Shown: positions 8,603 through 17,579, numbered from the stretch's first letter. The stretch: 64,000 bases of DNA from CAZRSW01 sp964602845 (GCA_964602845.1 CAZRSW010000002.1:62001-126000); one strand, 5' to 3'. The notes: generated by a model from the letters alone, not told the origin. Program-made: numbers and translations.

Positions 8603-9967
8603 TTAGTGATTGAAATGTCTTACCCCTGTAAATAGCATCGCTATCTCATGATCGTTAGCAGCCTTTATTACATCATCGTCTCTTATAGATCCACCGGGCT
8701 GAACCACAGCAGTAACGCCACCGCTAACAGCTATCTCAATGTTGTCTGCAAACGGCATAAAGGCATCTGAGGCCAAAACAGAGCCTTTAGCCTTCTCTCC
8801 GGCTATCCTCAACGCCAAATGAATACTTACCACCCTGTTGGGTTGCCCCGCGCCCATACCAACAAGCGCGTCATCCTTCACTAACACTATTGTATTTGAC
8901 TTTATATGTTTCCCAACTTTCCAAGCCAAGGAAAGATCCGCGATTTCACTCTTTGTTGGAGCTCGATTCGTCACGGTTCTCCAATGAGAAGGATCTTCCT
9001 CGATATTATTGGCCGTCTGTACCAGAGCCCCTCCNNNNNNNNNNNNNNNNNNNNNNNNNNNNNNNNNNNNNNNNNNNNNNNNNNNNNNNNNNNNNNNNNN
9101 NNNNNNNNNNNNNNNNNNNNNNNNNNNNNNNNNNGCAATTCCACAAGGATTTGTATGCTTTACTACTACACAGGAGGATTTTTCAAAATCACTAACTGTA
9201 GTCCATGCTGACTCGGCATCAAGATAATTCGTATACGACATAGGCAGCCCGTGGCATTGCTCAGCTCTAATGATTCCGCCGGTTCCTAACGTGTCTGCGT
9301 ATACAGCACCTCGTTGATGAGGGTTTTCCCCATATCTCAAATCATCAACTTTTTCTAGTCCAGGAGTGAAATAAGGAGCATCTAGGATACTACCACCCTG
9401 TGAAAGCCAACTAAATATAGCAGAATCATAGTAAGCAACGTGCTGAAATGCCTTAGCGGCAAGATCTCGACGCTCCCCAAGTGTAATCACGTTTCCAGAA
9501 ATCAATCTTTCACCAACCCATTCATAATCATCTGGGTCAACTAGGACTAGCACACTTTCGAAATTTTTTGCCGCAGCACGTATCATAGTAGGGCCACCTA
9601 CATCAATGTTTTCTAGCGCATCTTCAGTAGTTACTCCGGGCCTAGAGACTGTCTCTAAAAAGGGATACAGGTTAGCCACGACGATATCAATAGTCCCGAT
9701 TTTATGCCGGGTCAATTGAGCCATCTGATCGGACAAATCACGTCGAGCCAAAATACCACCATGGATAAAAGGATGTAAGGTCTTAACTCTTCCTTCAAGT
9801 ATTTCCGGAAACCCTGTTAATTCAGATACCTGTGTAACGGGTATACCGGCATCCCTCAACTCTCTACTAGTTCCTCCTGTACTAACCAAATCGTAACTAG
9901 CCGCAGACAACCGCTGACCAAAACCGACAAGCCCAGTCTTATCAAATACGCTGAGTAGTGCTTTCAT
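8603..9967 (-). CDS. purH: Bifunctional AICAR formyltransferase/IMP cyclohydrolase, interrupted by an assembly gap
   Basis: PurH catalyses the last two steps of IMP synthesis. The N-terminal IMP cyclohydrolase domain (ALLSVFDKTGLVGF, STGGTSRELRDAG, GRVKTLHPFIHGGIL) and the start of the formyltransferase domain (DLRYGENPHQRGA, VVKHTNPCG) precede a 100-N run at 9035-9134. After the gap the frame resumes at GGALVQ and ends with SDAFMPFADNIE and GGVTAVVQPGGS. About 420 residues are visible against a usual 510-520. The true gap is therefore probably nearer 280 bp than 100. Last gene of the purF-purN-purM-purH series. Confidence 0.93.
   Translation of the reverse strand: MKALLSVFDKTGLVGFGQRLSAASYDLVSTGGTSRELRDAGIPVTQVSELTGFPEILEGRVKTLHPFIHGGILARRDLSDQMAQLTRHKIGTIDIVVANLYPFLETVSRPGVTTEDALENIDVGGPTMIRAAAKNFESVLVLVDPDDYEWVGERLISGNVITLGERRDLAAKAFQHVAYYDSAIFSWLSQGGSILDAPYFTPGLEKVDDLRYGENPHQRGAVYADTLGTGGIIRAEQCHGLPMSYTNYLDAESAWTTVSDFEKSSCVVVKHTNPCGIXXXXXXXXXXXXXXXXXXXXXXXXXXXXXXXXXXGGALVQTANNIEEDPSHWRTVTNRAPTKSEIADLSLAWKVGKHIKSNTIVLVKDDALVGMGAGQPNRVVSIHLALRIAGEKAKGSVLASDAFMPFADNIEIAVSGGVTAVVQPGGSIRDDDVIKAANDHEIAMLFTGVRHFNH
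9035..9134. other. Assembly gap (100 N) inside purH
   Basis: A run of exactly 100 N is a default spacer, not a measured length. The flanks do not repeat one another, so sequence really is missing here. PurH family length suggests roughly 280 bp are absent. The two coding flanks are in frame only by chance. Confidence 0.95.
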
Positions 9968-10014
9968 ATTTGTCTCTTTTAACCTATCTAACTTTCCTTC
10001 TTAGATCTTACATT

Positions 10015-11040
10015 TCAGGGGATTATGCTTACTTTAACGCTATTTGTGGGGTCGTAGGTTATTTCACCAACGACTATCGATCCAGGAAGATTCTGACGGA
10101 CGGAGGGTACCTCCTCTTCCCCACATACTATAACCATTCCCAATCCCATATTAAATACCTGAAACATTTCATCCGTGGCTACATCGCCTCGCCGCTGTAT
10201 GATTCCAAATATGGGTGGACATTCCCACTGAGTATGGTGAAAACGAGCGGCGGTTTCGTCTGGAAGGATTCGAGGCATATTTTCGTATAATCCGCCGCCA
10301 GTGATATGGGCAATCCCCTTGACCAACGCTAATACTGATTTCAATGAATGGTAATAAGAAGGGTGGGGCGTTAATAAAGCCTTTCCTAATGTTCCATCTA
10401 ATTCATCATATTCTCGAAAAAGTGGAGATGGATCAGAATCTAAATCAAATACATGTCTCACAAGTGAGAACCCATTGGTATGGAGTCCATTGGATGGTAA
10501 GCCTATTAGAACATCACCTGGCTCGATCGTCTCCTTTGGGCAAAGCAATTCGCCATATTCCGCAACTCCAACAACAAACCCTGAAACATCAAAGCGGCCT
10601 GGAGAAAATATCCCCGGCATTTCTGAAGTCTCTCCACCAATCAGGACACAACCTATTTCACAACAGGCATCTACTATTCCTGACACTATAATCTCAATCA
10701 CATCAGGTTCCAACTTTGAGGTAGCAATATAATCCAAAAAGAATAATGGGTCAGCCCCACAAACGATTAAGTCATTTATCGATGCATGCACAAGATCCTT
10801 GCCAACACCACCAAACTCCTGCAACATATTAGCAATACTTAGTTTGGTACCTATAGGATCAGTGCTAGAGACGAGCACAGGATCACGATATCCTGACAAC
10901 CGATACATGGCCCCGAAGCCACCAACTCCCCCCAACACCTGAGGATCATAGGTCTTTGAGGCGATGGATTTAATATTCTCTTTTATCTGACCTGATGTCC
11001 TAAGATCCACCCCAGCCCTTGAATACATATTTTTCGCCAT
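10015..11040 (-). CDS. purM: Phosphoribosylformylglycinamidine cyclo-ligase (AIR synthetase)
   Basis: PurM closes the imidazole ring (FGAM to AIR, ATP-dependent). The 341-residue protein has the usual length and motifs: YSRAGVD at the N-terminus, the GGFGAMY segment, STDPIGTKL, the HASINDLIVCGA metal/ATP region, LIGGETSEMPG, and GLPSNGLHTNGFSL. ATG start at 11040. It lies 51 bp after purN and 47 bp before purH, in a purine operon on the minus strand. Confidence 0.97.
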   Translation of the reverse strand: MAKNMYSRAGVDLRTSGQIKENIKSIASKTYDPQVLGGVGGFGAMYRLSGYRDPVLVSSTDPIGTKLSIANMLQEFGGVGKDLVHASINDLIVCGADPLFFLDYIATSKLEPDVIEIIVSGIVDACCEIGCVLIGGETSEMPGIFSPGRFDVSGFVVGVAEYGELLCPKETIEPGDVLIGLPSNGLHTNGFSLVRHVFDLDSDPSPLFREYDELDGTLGKALLTPHPSYYHSLKSVLALVKGIAHITGGGLYENMPRILPDETAARFHHTQWECPPIFGIIQRRGDVATDEMFQVFNMGLGMVIVCGEEEVPSVRQNLPGSIVVGEITYDPTNSVKVSIIP

Positions 11041-11091
11041 CTTAACACCTATATTTAAGCTTACCCTTCTAAATGCAGAATCAATGTCTTT

Positions 11092-11718
11092 TTAAAGTTT
11101 ATCAAGGTCAATTTCCCCACTTTGAATTTTGTTCAGCGTTTCAATCCAAAACCCATGTTCCCGACTTTGTATTCTGTTTCTAAGGGAATCTATCGAGTCA
11201 TCCCTGTCAACCAAGACACGAACCTGAGATACAACTGGCCCATGATCATACTCCTCATCAACAATATGAATTGTTATGCCACTCTGCCTATCCCGTTGGG
11301 CAATCACCTCCTCATGCACCAGATCACCATACATACCAGACCCTCCATGCAGAGGCAAAAGAGATGGGTGACTATTTATTATACGATTCGGATATGCCTG
11401 CACCATGGATTCTCCCAGTTTCCGCATATACCCAGCCAACACGACTAGTTGTACCTTGTGGTGGACCATAGTGGAAGTGATGGCCTTATCCAGCTCACTT
11501 TTGTCCGGATGAGTGATAGAGCTCAGGTGAATCGCAGGGATATCACATTTCCTTGCTCGTCTCAACGCCTTAGAAAGAGAATTATTACTAATTACTACCC
11601 GAACTCGCGCATCCAATATACCATTCTGACAAGCATCAATGATGGCTTGAAGATTACTACCTCCATGCGAAGCCATTACACCCAGATCAATCGTTCCTCC
11701 CATAAAAGAATAGGTCAT
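11092..11718 (-). CDS. purN: Phosphoribosylglycinamide formyltransferase (GAR transformylase)
   Basis: PurN formylates GAR using 10-formyl-tetrahydrofolate. The 208-residue protein has the substrate-binding loop near residues 15-25 (MASHGGSNLQA), the catalytic Asn115 and His117 in RIINSHPSLLP, and the VDEEYDHGP loop that carries the catalytic aspartate. A short extra N-terminal segment (about 8 residues) precedes the first strand. It lies 19 bp after purF and 51 bp before purM, so it is almost certainly co-transcribed with them. Confidence 0.95.
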   Translation of the reverse strand: MTYSFMGGTIDLGVMASHGGSNLQAIIDACQNGILDARVRVVISNNSLSKALRRARKCDIPAIHLSSITHPDKSELDKAITSTMVHHKVQLVVLAGYMRKLGESMVQAYPNRIINSHPSLLPLHGGSGMYGDLVHEEVIAQRDRQSGITIHIVDEEYDHGPVVSQVRVLVDRDDSIDSLRNRIQSREHGFWIETLNKIQSGEIDLDKL

Positions 11719-11737
11719 TTAGGCATTTGTATAGCAG

Positions 11738-13192
11738 TTATATCTCTAGAACCAGTTTATCCATCTCCAGCTGCACGGGTATCGGATAACTTCCAGTAAA
11801 ACAGCCTACACAGTACCGGCTCTTTTCTCCTTTGACCGAACGCAACAATCCCTCAATATCTAAAAAGCCCAGGGAATCTGCACCAATAAAATCTCGGATT
11901 TCATCAATCGTCATATTTGCGCCAAGCAGCTCCGTTTTGGTCGCCATATCAACGCCAAAGTGGCACGGAGATACTATTGGAGGAGCACAGATACGAAAAT
12001 GCACTTCTTCCGCACCGCCTTTTTTCAGCAAGCCAACAACATGAGGAGTTGTAGTACCCCTAACAATACTGTCGTCAACCACTACGACTTTTTTTCCTTC
12101 CAATATCTGAGGCAGGAGATTTAGCTTTCTGCGAACACCTAACTCCCTCATTTTCTGATCCGGCAGTATAAAAGTTCTTCCAACATATCTATTTTTTACT
12201 AGGCCTTCGCTAAATGGAATATTTGATTCTTGAGAATAGCCTACTGCGGCTGCTGTTGCAGAATCAGGTACACCAATTACTACGTCGGCTTCTACAGGAT
12301 GTTGACGAGCCAGTTCCGCTCCCATCGCCATCCGACTGCTGTATACCAATCGACCGTCGAGAAGACTATCGGGTCTTGAAAAGTAAATATGCTCAAATAT
12401 GCACTTTCCCATCATATCCTGAGAAGTCCTTTGGTAAATTGACTTTAGCCCCTCCTCATCGACCATTACGGCTTCTCCAGGCTCAACATCTCTGTAAAAT
12501 TCCGCACCTATATGATCCAAGGCGCAAGACTCCGACGCGATTACCCATCCACCCCTGAGCTTACCTATGCAAAGAGGCCTTACCCCTAGAGGATCTCGCA
12601 TAGCTACCATTTGATTTTTTGTCATCATAACAAGAGAATATGCACCCTTCAATTTACGCATGACGTAAGCAGCTCTTTCTGACCAAGATTCAGCAGGGGC
12701 ATTAGATATCATATGAGCAATGATTTCGGAATCTGCCGTCGTTTTAAACTCAATCCCCCAATCATTCAATTCTTTCCGCAAGTCTACGGCATTTATTACA
12801 TTTCCGTTGTGGCCCAAGGCAATATTCACTCCAGGACCATTAGATAGGATAGGTTGAGCATTATTTATATTGCTCGAACCCGTTGTGGAATATCGGGTAT
12901 GCCCAACCGCAATATGACCCGACAATCCCGACAGATCGTATTCCTGAAACGCTTGTCCAACAAGACCCATTTCAGTATGGATCCTGAGATTGACTCCATC
13001 ACTTGCGGCTATGCCAGCGCTTTCCTGGCCCCTATGCTGCAAAGCATAGAGACCAAAGAAAACTGCTCTAGCCGCTTCCTCTCCATTTGCATAAACGCCA
13101 ACCACCCCACAAGCTTCTTTCAAAGAATCTCCATGTGGGAGCATAGGATCCGGGTGTTCATAGCGATCGCTATTAGATTCCTGAGTTGCCAA
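11738..13192 (-). CDS. purF: Amidophosphoribosyltransferase (PRPP amidotransferase)
   Basis: PurF catalyses the first committed step of purine synthesis. A 27-residue propeptide would be removed to expose the nucleophilic Cys28 (EACGVVG). The glutaminase domain follows (HRGQESAG, HTRYSTTG). The PRPP loop VVVVDDSIVRGTT lies in the phosphoribosyltransferase domain. Cysteines in MGKCIFEH, in SPCHFGVD and in the C-terminal YCVGCFTG fit the propeptide-containing 4Fe-4S type known from Bacillus. The 484-residue length is normal. A TTG start with a GGAG site five bases upstream is used. First gene of the purF-N-M-H series. Confidence 0.96.
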   Translation of the reverse strand: MATQESNSDRYEHPDPMLPHGDSLKEACGVVGVYANGEEAARAVFFGLYALQHRGQESAGIAASDGVNLRIHTEMGLVGQAFQEYDLSGLSGHIAVGHTRYSTTGSSNINNAQPILSNGPGVNIALGHNGNVINAVDLRKELNDWGIEFKTTADSEIIAHMISNAPAESWSERAAYVMRKLKGAYSLVMMTKNQMVAMRDPLGVRPLCIGKLRGGWVIASESCALDHIGAEFYRDVEPGEAVMVDEEGLKSIYQRTSQDMMGKCIFEHIYFSRPDSLLDGRLVYSSRMAMGAELARQHPVEADVVIGVPDSATAAAVGYSQESNIPFSEGLVKNRYVGRTFILPDQKMRELGVRRKLNLLPQILEGKKVVVVDDSIVRGTTTPHVVGLLKKGGAEEVHFRICAPPIVSPCHFGVDMATKTELLGANMTIDEIRDFIGADSLGFLDIEGLLRSVKGEKSRYCVGCFTGSYPIPVQLEMDKLVLEI

Positions 13193-13324
13193 ATTTACTC
13201 CGTTTTCCAGGATTTATTGGAGAAAACTCTGCCCGATACCAAGTCGTTAGCAAACTTGTCAGTCTGCATTGGAATTATACTTCCGCCTAGAATCAACGGT
13301 CAAACAAAAAATAGGATTTCTATT

Positions 13325-14437
13325 TCAAGAGACCCCTGTACGCAAGTACTCACCTAGTTCCCTCACCGTGAGACCAGATATCCCAAATTCAATTGGACCC
13401 CTTCCTTTTTCCAATGCATCTAACCCCATAACTATGCTTCCTATTGAAACAAAAGCATCCATCATCGGTGTTTCGACAGAGTATTCAGCCCCGATTTTGC
13501 TCCATGCTCCTATTCCATAAGGGATATCTTCAGTAAGCCAGCGACTTTCTAGGGTGCCTGGAGCCTTTAGTCTTGTTAACATATGACTACCATTTATGGT
13601 CGACCAAATATCGCCTTTCGGACCAAAACCAGCTTCATGGAAAGCCGTGTGCACAGGAGTAAGGCTATATCCCAGCGCTGTTCCGATATCCAATCTTTCT
13701 CTATCAATATTTTCAATCACCTTAGCAACTGACTTAGATACTCCTTCCTCATAAAAATAAAATTCCCCGCGTGAATACTCAACTCTTCCTGCATTCATAA
13801 GAACCCCAGCAGGATGAACAACTGGATTCATCGCAGACAACCCGCAAGCCATAACATCTTTGTATGAGGAAACATTCTTGAACAATGGTCCAATGAGGGA
13901 ACTAACGCGTTCTGTTTCCACTGCTGGGAAAACTCCTAAACCCAACGTGCCCACCTCTCCCCATATCACAGCACTGGCATCAGATGTTTTTCTACAAACG
14001 TATGGGGCCGTATCGACTTCCGCAACCGTTAAACCTGTGTTCCCAAATTCGGCCATCAACGCAATCCATTCCAAAGAGCCTAACGTTCCCGGAACAATCA
14101 CCAATGTGTGTCTTTCATTTAAATATGGGGCCACGAATTCCGCGAATGGCCTATGCGCATATGCAGGTACAATGAGTAAAAGGAGATCGGAGTAACTAAG
14201 AGCTTCTTCGGGATCCAAAGTAACAACATCTATTGGAGCAGCTCCATTTTCTAGAACCCCTTCAAGAGAAATACTCTTTGACATCGAAATCTCGGCGATC
14301 GTGTGTGCAAACTCCGGATGTTCAAGAATGCAAATCGTATTCCCAAGATGAGACATCCGGGAGGCGACAGCAAAGGCCGTATTTCCTCCACCCAATATTG
14401 TTATTTTTCTACCAGTCATTTCTTGATCTCTCTTCAT
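13325..14437 (-). CDS. NAD/NADP octopine/nopaline dehydrogenase family protein
   Basis: The 370-residue protein has an N-terminal Rossmann motif (ITILGGGNTAFAVASRM) and a C-terminal alpha-helical domain. The HPAGVLMNAGRVEY segment and the FHEAGFGPKGDIW region are typical of the opine dehydrogenase family. These enzymes reductively condense an amino acid with a keto acid, or run the reverse oxidation. The substrate cannot be predicted. Met7 (14419) is an alternative start. The gene sits between purF and a VOC-family gene on the minus strand, with 132 bp separating it from purF. Confidence 0.85.
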   Translation of the reverse strand: MKRDQEMTGRKITILGGGNTAFAVASRMSHLGNTICILEHPEFAHTIAEISMSKSISLEGVLENGAAPIDVVTLDPEEALSYSDLLLLIVPAYAHRPFAEFVAPYLNERHTLVIVPGTLGSLEWIALMAEFGNTGLTVAEVDTAPYVCRKTSDASAVIWGEVGTLGLGVFPAVETERVSSLIGPLFKNVSSYKDVMACGLSAMNPVVHPAGVLMNAGRVEYSRGEFYFYEEGVSKSVAKVIENIDRERLDIGTALGYSLTPVHTAFHEAGFGPKGDIWSTINGSHMLTRLKAPGTLESRWLTEDIPYGIGAWSKIGAEYSVETPMMDAFVSIGSIVMGLDALEKGRGPIEFGISGLTVRELGEYLRTGVS

Positions 14438-14467
14438 TGTACAGTCGCTAATCGTTAAGAAAACAGC

Positions 14468-14863
14468 CTACTCCGGAGCTTGTACCAACTCAATTAAGAC
14501 ATCATCAGGGCCTTCTATATAAGCTATTTTAGCCCCGCCAATAAGCTCAGTAACCGGCATCACTATCCTTACCGCAGATTCTTCCAAATTTTGTATCTCT
14601 CTATCCACGTCTTCTACACTAAATCCAAAATGTTCAAGCCCCAGATGATTCAATTCTGCATTACCTCTTTCATCAGAAGATCCAGCTGGTGCAGTCGATA
14701 TGTTAAGCCTCACCGGACCATCCATAGCCAAGCTTATTGTAATGGTTCCAGGCATTATCTCCTTGGAGAACATCATTTGCGCTCCAAAGAATTTTTCGTA
14801 CCATTTTGCTGACACATGCGGATCTTTGGCTCGTATATGCACATGATTAATGGCGTAAGTCAC
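14468..14863 (-). CDS. VOC superfamily (glyoxalase/bleomycin-resistance-like) protein
   Basis: This is a small metalloenzyme-type fold of about 131 residues with two beta-alpha-beta-beta-beta modules. INHVHIRAKDPHVSAKWYEKFFGA opens the first (given here as INHVHIRAKD and SAKWYEKFFGA), and GLEHFGFSVEDVD opens the second. The C-terminal IAYIEGPDDVLIELVQ segment supplies the conserved glutamate. GTG at 14863 is chosen because AGAAGGA stands seven bases before it, while the upstream in-frame ATG has no such site. Possible roles are glyoxalase, epimerase or ring-cleavage dioxygenase. The substrate is unknown. Confidence 0.8.
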   Translation of the reverse strand: MTYAINHVHIRAKDPHVSAKWYEKFFGAQMMFSKEIMPGTITISLAMDGPVRLNISTAPAGSSDERGNAELNHLGLEHFGFSVEDVDREIQNLEESAVRIVMPVTELIGGAKIAYIEGPDDVLIELVQAPE

Positions 14864-14912
14864 TATTTGTTTCCTTCTCCATAACAAGGTGGCTTTATCA
14901 CAATACTTCGGC

Positions 14913-15149
14913 TCAACCCCCGAGAAAGAGATCCATTATGTTGCCAGCTTTACCGCTCCGTCTCTTAAAAAACTCTGTAAATCCACAATTCTCACATGTG
15001 ATATGTGAAAATTTTTGATTCTGCACATCGAAGAATCGTGACAGCCCACCTCCAGTGGTTCTGATTTCGCCCGTTTCATAAGTCTGATTGTCACATTTCC
15101 CACACTTGAAATCTCTAAGTGTTTCAGGTTCATTATTTTTTTGTTGCAT
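14913..15149 (-). CDS. Small zinc-ribbon protein (predicted nucleic-acid binding)
   Basis: A 78-residue protein with one four-cysteine zinc ribbon: FKCGKCDNQTY near residue 15 and ITCENCGFTEFFKR near residue 50, separated by a GGGLSRFFDVQNQ turn. The pattern matches the family often labelled predicted nucleic-acid-binding zinc-ribbon protein (zinc_ribbon_13-like). It has no catalytic motif. It lies between trpB and the VOC gene on the same strand. Function is unknown. Confidence 0.75.
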   Translation of the reverse strand: MQQKNNEPETLRDFKCGKCDNQTYETGEIRTTGGGLSRFFDVQNQKFSHITCENCGFTEFFKRRSGKAGNIMDLFLGG

Positions 15150-15228
15150 CTATTCACCCTCCTTCAAATTAAAGCCAACAAGCCCCTACCCTCTTTGGAC
15201 ATCAGTAGGTCTGTCCGAGACCCCCCCC

Positions 15229-16431
15229 TCAAATTTCCATGCCAAGGATTCCGGCTACAGTTTCCATATCCTTGTCACCTCTGCCAGAAAGGCCTAAGAG
15301 AATAATGTCATCTTTTCCAAGTTTAGGAGCACGCTGCGAGACATAGTACATTGCATGGGCAGGTTCCAGAGCCGGAATTATTCCTTCAGTACTACAAAGC
15401 AATTTAAAGCCTTCCAGAGCTTGGTCATCGTTAACGCTAACATATTCCGCCCTACTCGTATCCTTTAACCAGCTATGCTCGGGACCTACTCCAGGGTAAT
15501 CTAGGCCAGCCGAGATGCTATGCGCCTCCAGAACCTGACCATCGTCATCTTGCATAAGATAAGACATACTCCCGTGCAACACCCCTACCCGCCCCGCGGT
15601 CAGGGTTGAAGAGTGACGTCCACTTGGTATTCCTTCTCCTCCCGCCTCAACTCCTACCAGTTCCACATCAGCGTCAGATATAAAATCGTAAAAAAGACCC
15701 ATAGCATTGCTGCCACCACCTACACAAGCAACCACAACCTTAGGCAAGCTGCCTACATGAGAAAGGATTTGAGATCGAGCCTCCTGTCCTATCACTCTTT
15801 GGAAATCCCGAACTATCTGAGGATAAGGATGCGGCCCAACTACACTACCAATGAGGTAATACGTCGTCTCCACGTTGGTGACCCAATCTCTGATGGCCTC
15901 GTTTATGGCATCTTTCAACGTTCGACTACCTGACTTAACCGACCGCACTTCGGCACCTAATAGCTTCATCCGAAAGACATTAAGAGCTTGGCGATGAATA
16001 TCCTCCTCCCCCATATACACAACACATTCTAATCCGAGTTGAGAACAAACCGTTGCCGTAGCAACACCGTGTTGTCCAGCACCGGTTTCAGCTATGATCC
16101 GCTTTTTCCCCATCCGCTTGGCTAACAAACCTTGTCCTAGGGCATTGTTGATCTTGTGAGCACCTGTATGGGCAAGATCCTCTCGTTTAATGTATATGGT
16201 GGCGCCCCCTAATACCTCACTCAGATTAGAAGCTCTATAGAGTTCAGTAGGTCTTCCAACAAAGCTTTTCAACAAGTCACTCAATTCGGATTGAAATTGC
16301 TCATCATACTTAGACTTCCTATAAGCAACCTCAAGCTCATGAACCGCTGGCATTAGAGTTTCAGGAACAAATCTTCCTCCAAAATCACCGAATCGTCCCC
16401 TGTTATCCGGTAATTCCTGAGCAAACTTCAT
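15229..16431 (-). CDS. trpB: Tryptophan synthase beta chain
   Basis: TrpB condenses indole and serine to tryptophan with PLP. The 400-residue protein has RFGDFGGRFVPETLMPA at the N-terminus, the PLP lysine in LAHTGAHKINNA (Lys93), ETGAGQHGVATA, and the phosphate-binding CVGGGSNAMG. This is the TrpB1 type that normally pairs with TrpA. No trpA or other trp gene is adjacent: its neighbours are a zinc ribbon and, divergently, an FmdB-like gene. An AGGAGGAAAG site precedes the ATG. Confidence 0.96.
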   Translation of the reverse strand: MKFAQELPDNRGRFGDFGGRFVPETLMPAVHELEVAYRKSKYDEQFQSELSDLLKSFVGRPTELYRASNLSEVLGGATIYIKREDLAHTGAHKINNALGQGLLAKRMGKKRIIAETGAGQHGVATATVCSQLGLECVVYMGEEDIHRQALNVFRMKLLGAEVRSVKSGSRTLKDAINEAIRDWVTNVETTYYLIGSVVGPHPYPQIVRDFQRVIGQEARSQILSHVGSLPKVVVACVGGGSNAMGLFYDFISDADVELVGVEAGGEGIPSGRHSSTLTAGRVGVLHGSMSYLMQDDDGQVLEAHSISAGLDYPGVGPEHSWLKDTSRAEYVSVNDDQALEGFKLLCSTEGIIPALEPAHAMYYVSQRAPKLGKDDIILLGLSGRGDKDMETVAGILGMEI

Positions 16432-16617
16432 TGCTTTCCTCCTTCCTCGCGAAAGCTTTTTACTTTAAATACAACAATAGCCATTGTTACTCTCACTCTA
16501 GCCGATTATTTGAGAGTAATCAACGACCTTGGACTTCAGTCCGCTTGACCTAACATGTGGCCAGCACTAGACTTCAAAAAGTTGGGTGATTCAAAGGTAA
16601 TCTAAAGGAAAACGATC

Positions 16618-16842
16618 TTGCCAATCTATGAGTACACTTGTCAGAGATGTCTTTCAAGTTTTGAAAAACTTCAGGCACTTGAAGAGATGAACAATCCTCC
16701 GGATTGCCCTAGTTGCGGAGGGGCTTCTAGCAAACAACTGTCGGTTTTCTCTATGTCTACGATAAAGACTCAACAGGGGCGCCCTACTGGTGTTCCAGCC
16801 TCGGGATCCTCTTGCTGTGGAGGCGGCTGTGGTTGTGGCTAA
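16618..16842 (+). CDS. FmdB-family zinc-ribbon protein
   Basis: A 74-residue protein starting PIYEYTCQRC, with CPSCGG about 25 residues later, which is the classic FmdB/CxxC_CxxC_SSSS putative regulator pattern. The C-terminus is a Gly/Cys cluster (SSCCGGGCGCG). A TTG start is used, preceded by AAAGGA. The gene is divergent from trpB and lies 60 bp upstream of the short UGSC protein on the same strand, so the two may be co-transcribed. The molecular role of the family is not settled. Confidence 0.85.
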   Translation: MPIYEYTCQRCLSSFEKLQALEEMNNPPDCPSCGGASSKQLSVFSMSTIKTQQGRPTGVPASGSSCCGGGCGCG

Positions 16843-16902
16843 CTTTCTTGTATTCACCGGTTTAATGATGTTGTTAAGAGCACAAAATTCTAGGAGTTTA
16901 CC

Positions 16903-17436
16903 ATGCCGATGGTCCGGTTGATCGACCCCACTACTGAACCCCTGTCATCACAATTTGCACGGGCGCCACGACTCAAAAATTTACGAGCTAAGCGACTAGG
17001 AATCATCGATAATAGCAAAGTCAACGCTGGAAATTTCCTCAGGACGATTGTCGATTCTTTGCAGAGTAGGTTCGAATTAACTTTGGTTAAATATCATCGC
17101 AAGCCCTCCGCTTCGAAGCCAGCCACATCGGGAATAATCGAAGAATTTGCACAGACCTGCGACTTCGTGATTGCCGGGGTAGGGGATTGAGGATCCTGCA
17201 GCGCGTGCAGTGTGCACGACGGGATCCATCTCGAAAAGGCCGGGTTACCGGCAATAACAATTTGCACCGATAAATTTATTCAAACGTCCCATTCCATGGC
17301 TGAAATGTGGAGTGCCAACAGCCATCCGATCCTTTTCACACAACACCCTATAGCTGGTCTAACCAAGTCTCAATTGGCTCAGCAAACTGAGCCTCTCATT
17401 AACGGAATTATTGAAGGTATAACGGAAGAACGATAG
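16903..17436 (+). CDS. UGSC-family selenoprotein, short form, with in-frame UGA (Sec) at codon 96
   Basis: Two open segments in the same frame (16903-17187 and 17191-17436) are separated only by TGA at 17188-17190. Read through, they give 177 residues with the motif GVGD-U-GSCSACS. This is the signature of the UGSC (seleno)protein family described from marine metagenomes, so TGA is best read as selenocysteine. The N-terminal half is a Rossmann-like redox domain (KRLGIIDNSKVNAG), and after the motif comes DGIHLEKAGLPAITICTDKF, split here as DGIHLEKAGLP and AITICTDKF. A perfect hairpin follows the TGA. An AGGAG site precedes the ATG by six bases. Role unknown, presumably thiol or selenol redox chemistry. 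Confidence 0.85.
17188..17218 (+). promoter_or_regulatory. Predicted bacterial SECIS-like hairpin with UGA
   Basis: Immediately after TGA (17188-17190), CGTGCA (17204-17209) pairs perfectly with TGCACG (17213-17218). Opening the last A-T pair leaves a five-base loop AGTGT starting 18 nt after the UGA. GGATCC copies at 17191-17196 and 17222-17227 could add an outer stem. Distance and a G-containing apical loop fit known bacterial SECIS elements, which bind SelB. The same geometry recurs at 24546. Confidence 0.65.
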
Positions 17437-17558
17437 TATCTTAAGGCGTACAGTGATCGTACTTTCTATAAGGTTTCGTAGGAGGATATTCACACAGAGG
17501 CTGTCCTCTCCCATGACTTCCAGGGACCTTGGCACTAGCACACAACGTTGTCTTCCTA

Positions 17559-17579
17559 CTAGGTTTCTACGGAACCTAG
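17559..17579. terminator. Hairpin between convergent genes, possible terminator
   Basis: CTAGGTT and AACCTAG form a perfect 7-bp stem around a 7-base loop. It starts directly after the stop codon of the minus-strand methyltransferase and lies about 120 bp past the plus-strand UGSC gene. There is no clear T-run on either strand, so intrinsic termination is only possible. Confidence 0.35.

Noticed and set aside
9035..9134. purH as a truncated or shortened enzyme
   Set aside because: The shortfall of about 95 residues coincides with a default 100-N gap, and both flanks match PurH.
16903..17436. Two separate short genes or a nonsense-mutated pseudogene
   Set aside because: The codon is exactly TGA, falls at the UGSC motif, a hairpin follows, and a second unlinked gene shows the same arrangement. 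No other damage is seen in either half.
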